NCBI RefSeq assembly: GCF_032362555.1
Contig: NC_083505.1
Location: 12,978,001-13,042,000, forward strand
Origin: Amyelois transitella
Lineage: Eukaryota; Arthropoda; Insecta; Lepidoptera; Pyralidae
Direction of reading: 5' to 3'
Length of the DNA: 64,000 nt
This document shows positions 61,411-64,000 of the stretch, one piece after another. The notes under the pieces were generated by a model, which did not search any database, was not told where the DNA came from, and saw nothing but the letters and a program-made list of their open reading frames with translations. Within the stretch, counting starts at the first letter, position 1, and the number at the start of each line of letters is the position of its first letter. The position numbers and the translations under genes are program-made.

Positions 61411-61560
61411 GATTCCATCACCCTTGATATCCCCACCCTTAACGCCTTGCGATCCGCCAAATCTTTTTTCATGCGAACTGCTGTGATTTGGAATTCCCAC
61501 CCCGCGTCTCTCTTCCCCGGTACATGTAACTTAGGGATTATCAAGGCCAGAGTGAATTAG
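61411..61560 (+). pseudogene. LINE reverse-transcriptase C-terminal fragment (CR1/jockey-like)
   Basis: An open stretch of 49 codons and a stop. It includes SFFMRTAVIWNSHPASLFPG and ends IIKARVN, the pattern F..R....WN.LP..VF.......FK..V at the end of many insect LINE proteins. 5'-truncated, no start. Confidence 0.65.
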
Positions 61561-62079
61561 GCATTATTTGAGCTTGCGTGCCCTTAGTTAAAGTGCCTTG
61601 TTTAAAAAATGAGTTAAAAATAAATGGGGAAATATACTAGTAAAATATGCAACAGATAAAGATATAAAAGTAAAAACTCTTAGCCTCTTTTTAAGATTAC
61701 CTACAAAGATAACATAGCTCACTAGGCTGAATATTCAAGATAAACATGTACCAAGTTTTCCTCAAAACACAACAGCATGTTATTTCACAAATGCAAATAT
61801 TTCATTTTTCTCGTGCAAATGATGAGAATTCCGAATCGCACACTGACACAGTTTCGAATGAAACTTCCCTCTCAATAGATAACGTACTGGTCTTGTTCTT
61901 GTACTAGGGGCCTTGAGCAGGCATCGCTCGCCTTGGCGCTCGGACTTTGCACCCCACATTTCAAACGTTACACATTTGTGTCAGAGAATCGTGATAAAAA
62001 AGACATGGAAACAATGAAGCTGATGATTTGTATTGATAAAATTCATCTGAATTCAGTGTATTGTAATTGTACATACATA

Positions 62080-62190
62080 CATACTTACATACATAGAAAC
62101 ATAAAAACACGCCTGTTTTTGGGAGCGGTAAAAACATTTTTCTACTTACACGCTACATACTTCTTTCGCTTCGTCCACATTCATGAGACA
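62080..62190 (-). repeat. LINE 3'-end fragment, family F, diverged and inverted
   Basis: TACATACATACTTACATACA, then CTTCTTTCGCTTCGTCCACA on the plus strand. Confidence 0.5.
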
Positions 62191-62682
62191 AACTTGTCGG
62201 TTAATTTTTCGCGATGCTTGACAGATAGTGTTTGACGTAATTGATGTCGCCTCAATACAATGTGATTTTATGTACAATACAATCAAGCCTGAATATCCTG
62301 CTTGTTCCAACGGTAAAAATGTTCACAATGAGGTCTCCTGAACACTTCGTATACTACTAAAACAGATTTCAAGAAAAAGCCTTTGTTGTAGCTACGATCA
62401 ATGAATCAGAAATTCAAGACAATGATCTCAAAAATCAGTGTCAACGTCTCTTTTTAGGGGCTAATGATTCAATGACACGGTTGCATTATAAACAATAAAC
62501 AATTTGCATACATACCAATGAATAACTATCATACTTTTGGATAAGAATAATGTTTTTATCACATTTTCTACCATCATACTCTTTGAACAATTAATAATCT
62601 TAACAAATAAGATAGCAAGCAATAAATCGAAAATGAAGATATTAAAAAAAAATAACCATAAAGCGAAGATTTGTTTTTTTAT

Positions 62683-62755
62683 GAAGAGAGTTATGAACGT
62701 AGATGAAGCGAAAGAAGTTGCAGAGATTGTAAAAAGTGAGACGATGTAGTCTCTG
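62683..62755 (+). repeat. LINE 3'-end fragment, family F
   Basis: AAGAGAGTTATGAACGTAGA encodes [12 protein letters not shown], the same segment as in 31608-31818. Confidence 0.6.
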
Positions 62756-62799
62756 ACTACAAGACCTAGACCGTTACGGTTATATTTTTTAAAATAAAA

Positions 62800-63030
62800 C
62801 GAATAGAATATTTTCAAAATTGGATACAAGGTATCACTTATTGACGTCACATCACTCACATCTAATTATAACTACTACCGCTTCCAAAGTGTATGTGCAG
62901 AAGAAGCGACGGAACAAACTACACTGCAGCATTTTCACCGGACGTCAATTTGCAAATATAGATCTATTCAATCATTGTGTACGAATGCACATTGTCTACA
63001 TCAAAAAACCTGAATGAATGTAATGATTGT
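62800..63030 (+). repeat. Dispersed repeat, family B (copy 5)
   Basis: GAATATTTTCAAAATTGGAT to GCACATTGTCTACATCAAAA, near the 1325-1565 copy in sequence. Confidence 0.7.
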
Positions 63031-63094
63031 ATTAGGACAGCTACCAAGCAGCTAACTGCCGAATTATGAACGTACTCAAACATACGTTATGCGT

Positions 63095-63282
63095 TATCAC
63101 TACATAGTATAAAACAAAGTCGCTATTTTAGTCTGTTTGTCTGTATGCTTAAATCTTTAAAATTACGCAACGGATTTTGATGCGGTTTTTTATAAAAGGT
63201 AGAGTGATTCAAGAGGAAGGTTTTTATGTATAATAACATTTATAATTTTGCACCCGTGCGAAGCCGGGGCGGGTCGCTAGTA
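63095..63282 (+). mobile_element. Helitron-like element, family C', uninterrupted
   Basis: GTATAAAACAAAGTCGCTAT to CGAAGCCGGGGCGGGTCGCT and AGT. It shows the empty site for the LINE insertion at 41187. Confidence 0.65.
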
Positions 63283-63532
63283 CATATATATAAATGAAGA
63301 CTTTTACGAGTGTGGGACTATGAAATCACTATTGGAACTGTATCGGTCGTATCGCTACTGGTAGTGAAAGCAGTCAACAATGCTGCATTGCCAGTATGCA
63401 CCTGTTTCGCTCTAACGATAACGATGTAAATAAGTGCCAATACATATAGAAAAAGTAAATCAACTCCTTACCTAGTTAGTTATTCTGATATACACCCATA
63501 AGAACTAAATATATTCTTTGGTATCGAAGTTG

Positions 63533-63765
63533 GGCCGTGTGGTTCCCGGCAGCAATGGAAAAAAGAATAGGACTACTCCATCTCTTTCCCATGGATGTCG
63601 TAAATGGCGACTAAGGGTAGGCTTATAAACTTGGGATTCTTCTTTTAGGCGATGAGCTAGCAACCTGTCACTATTTGAATCTCAATTCTATGTTAAAGCC
63701 CAATAGCTGAACGCGGCATATCAGTCTATTCAAGACTGTTGGCTCTGTCTACCCCATATGTATGT
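63533..63765 (+). repeat. SINE-like repeat, family A, near full length
   Basis: GGCCGTGTGGTTCCCGGCAG to TACCCCATATGTATGTATGG. Confidence 0.75.
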
Positions 63766-63927
63766 ATGGTAATGGTATTGAAGTTTGGTATTATCTAAAC
63801 GTAAACTAACATCAGGCGCATGACCAGCGCCTTATCTATGAAAGTAAACTCAGTTGAAAAATAAAATTCCACGTAAGGTTACATCCGTTTTGCACAGAAC
63901 TCATTATGGTAAAGGTTATACTTAGTT

Positions 63928-64000
63928 AGTTAGTGCCGTGTGGTTCCTGACATGTTAGAATAGGATAACTACATATATTTCCCATAAATGTCGTAAAGGT
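63928..64000 (+). repeat. SINE-like repeat, family A, cut by the window end
   Basis: TAGTGCCGTGTGGTTCCTGA onward. Confidence 0.65.

Larger units (their letters stand above)
57736..64000. other. No gene seen; repeats and possible ACSL 5' flank
   Basis: No credible exon was found. A GC-richer block (58160-58260) could be a promoter or noncoding first exon of ACSL, but nothing confirms it. Family fragments are listed separately. Confidence 0.5.

Noticed and set aside
62461..62859. 132-codon hydrophobic minus-strand frame
   Set aside because: AT-rich, Phe/Ile-heavy translation typical of random AT sequence; it overlaps LINE and family B fragments.

Overview
The window looks like nuclear DNA from a moth or butterfly (Lepidoptera). 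It has short GC-rich exons in long AT-rich introns with GT-AG splice sites, and animal-type genes. The introns are packed with lepidopteran-style repeats: SINE- and LINE-like pieces with (TATG)n tails, Helitron-like elements ending in CTAGT, and a TTAA-flanked piggyBac element. The species cannot be named from the sequence. Gene models were built by hand from splice sites and reading phase, and every internal junction listed keeps the frame.

Layout. 1-4682 (+): the 3' part of an importin-alpha of the KPNA3/KPNA4 type. 6942-9415 (-): a small four-exon CFAP97D1/hemingway-like gene that converges on the importin gene. 9416-16335: no gene seen. 16336-26511 (-): a complete NCK/dreadlocks adaptor (three SH3 domains, one SH2; 379 aa). 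26512-27789: a divergent promoter interval. 27790-34869 (+): a complete SPT5 elongation factor (1081 aa). Its third intron holds a nested same-strand gene (29923-31161) with a BESS-like motif, SUMO-interaction motifs and five SUMO-acceptor motifs. 34870-40110: no coding sequence seen, possibly ACSL 3'UTR. 40111-53063 (-): a long-chain acyl-CoA synthetase of the ACSL3/4 type, thirteen exons, lacking only its first exon(s). 53064-64000: transposon-rich sequence, probably the ACSL 5' intron or flank.

The most unusual feature is a set of four tandem arrays, one in NCK and three in ACSL. Each repeats a unit made of the 3' end of an exon, its 5' splice site and the first 15-55 bases of the intron. 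Periods are 102, 97, 100 and 144 bp, with about 12, 6, 9 and 4 copies. Nearly every copy keeps a usable GT donor. The 102-bp and 144-bp units are multiples of three and stay open, so a later donor could add 34 or 48 residues per copy. Other notable items are a 1.26-kb near-perfect palindrome with three evenly spaced 25-nt boxes per arm in an NCK intron, a piggyBac relic inside a SINE-like repeat, and a LINE fragment inside a Helitron-like repeat whose empty-site relative is also present.

The genes are housekeeping or signalling genes (nuclear import, cilia, receptor-kinase adaptor, transcription elongation, fatty-acid activation) and do not form one pathway.
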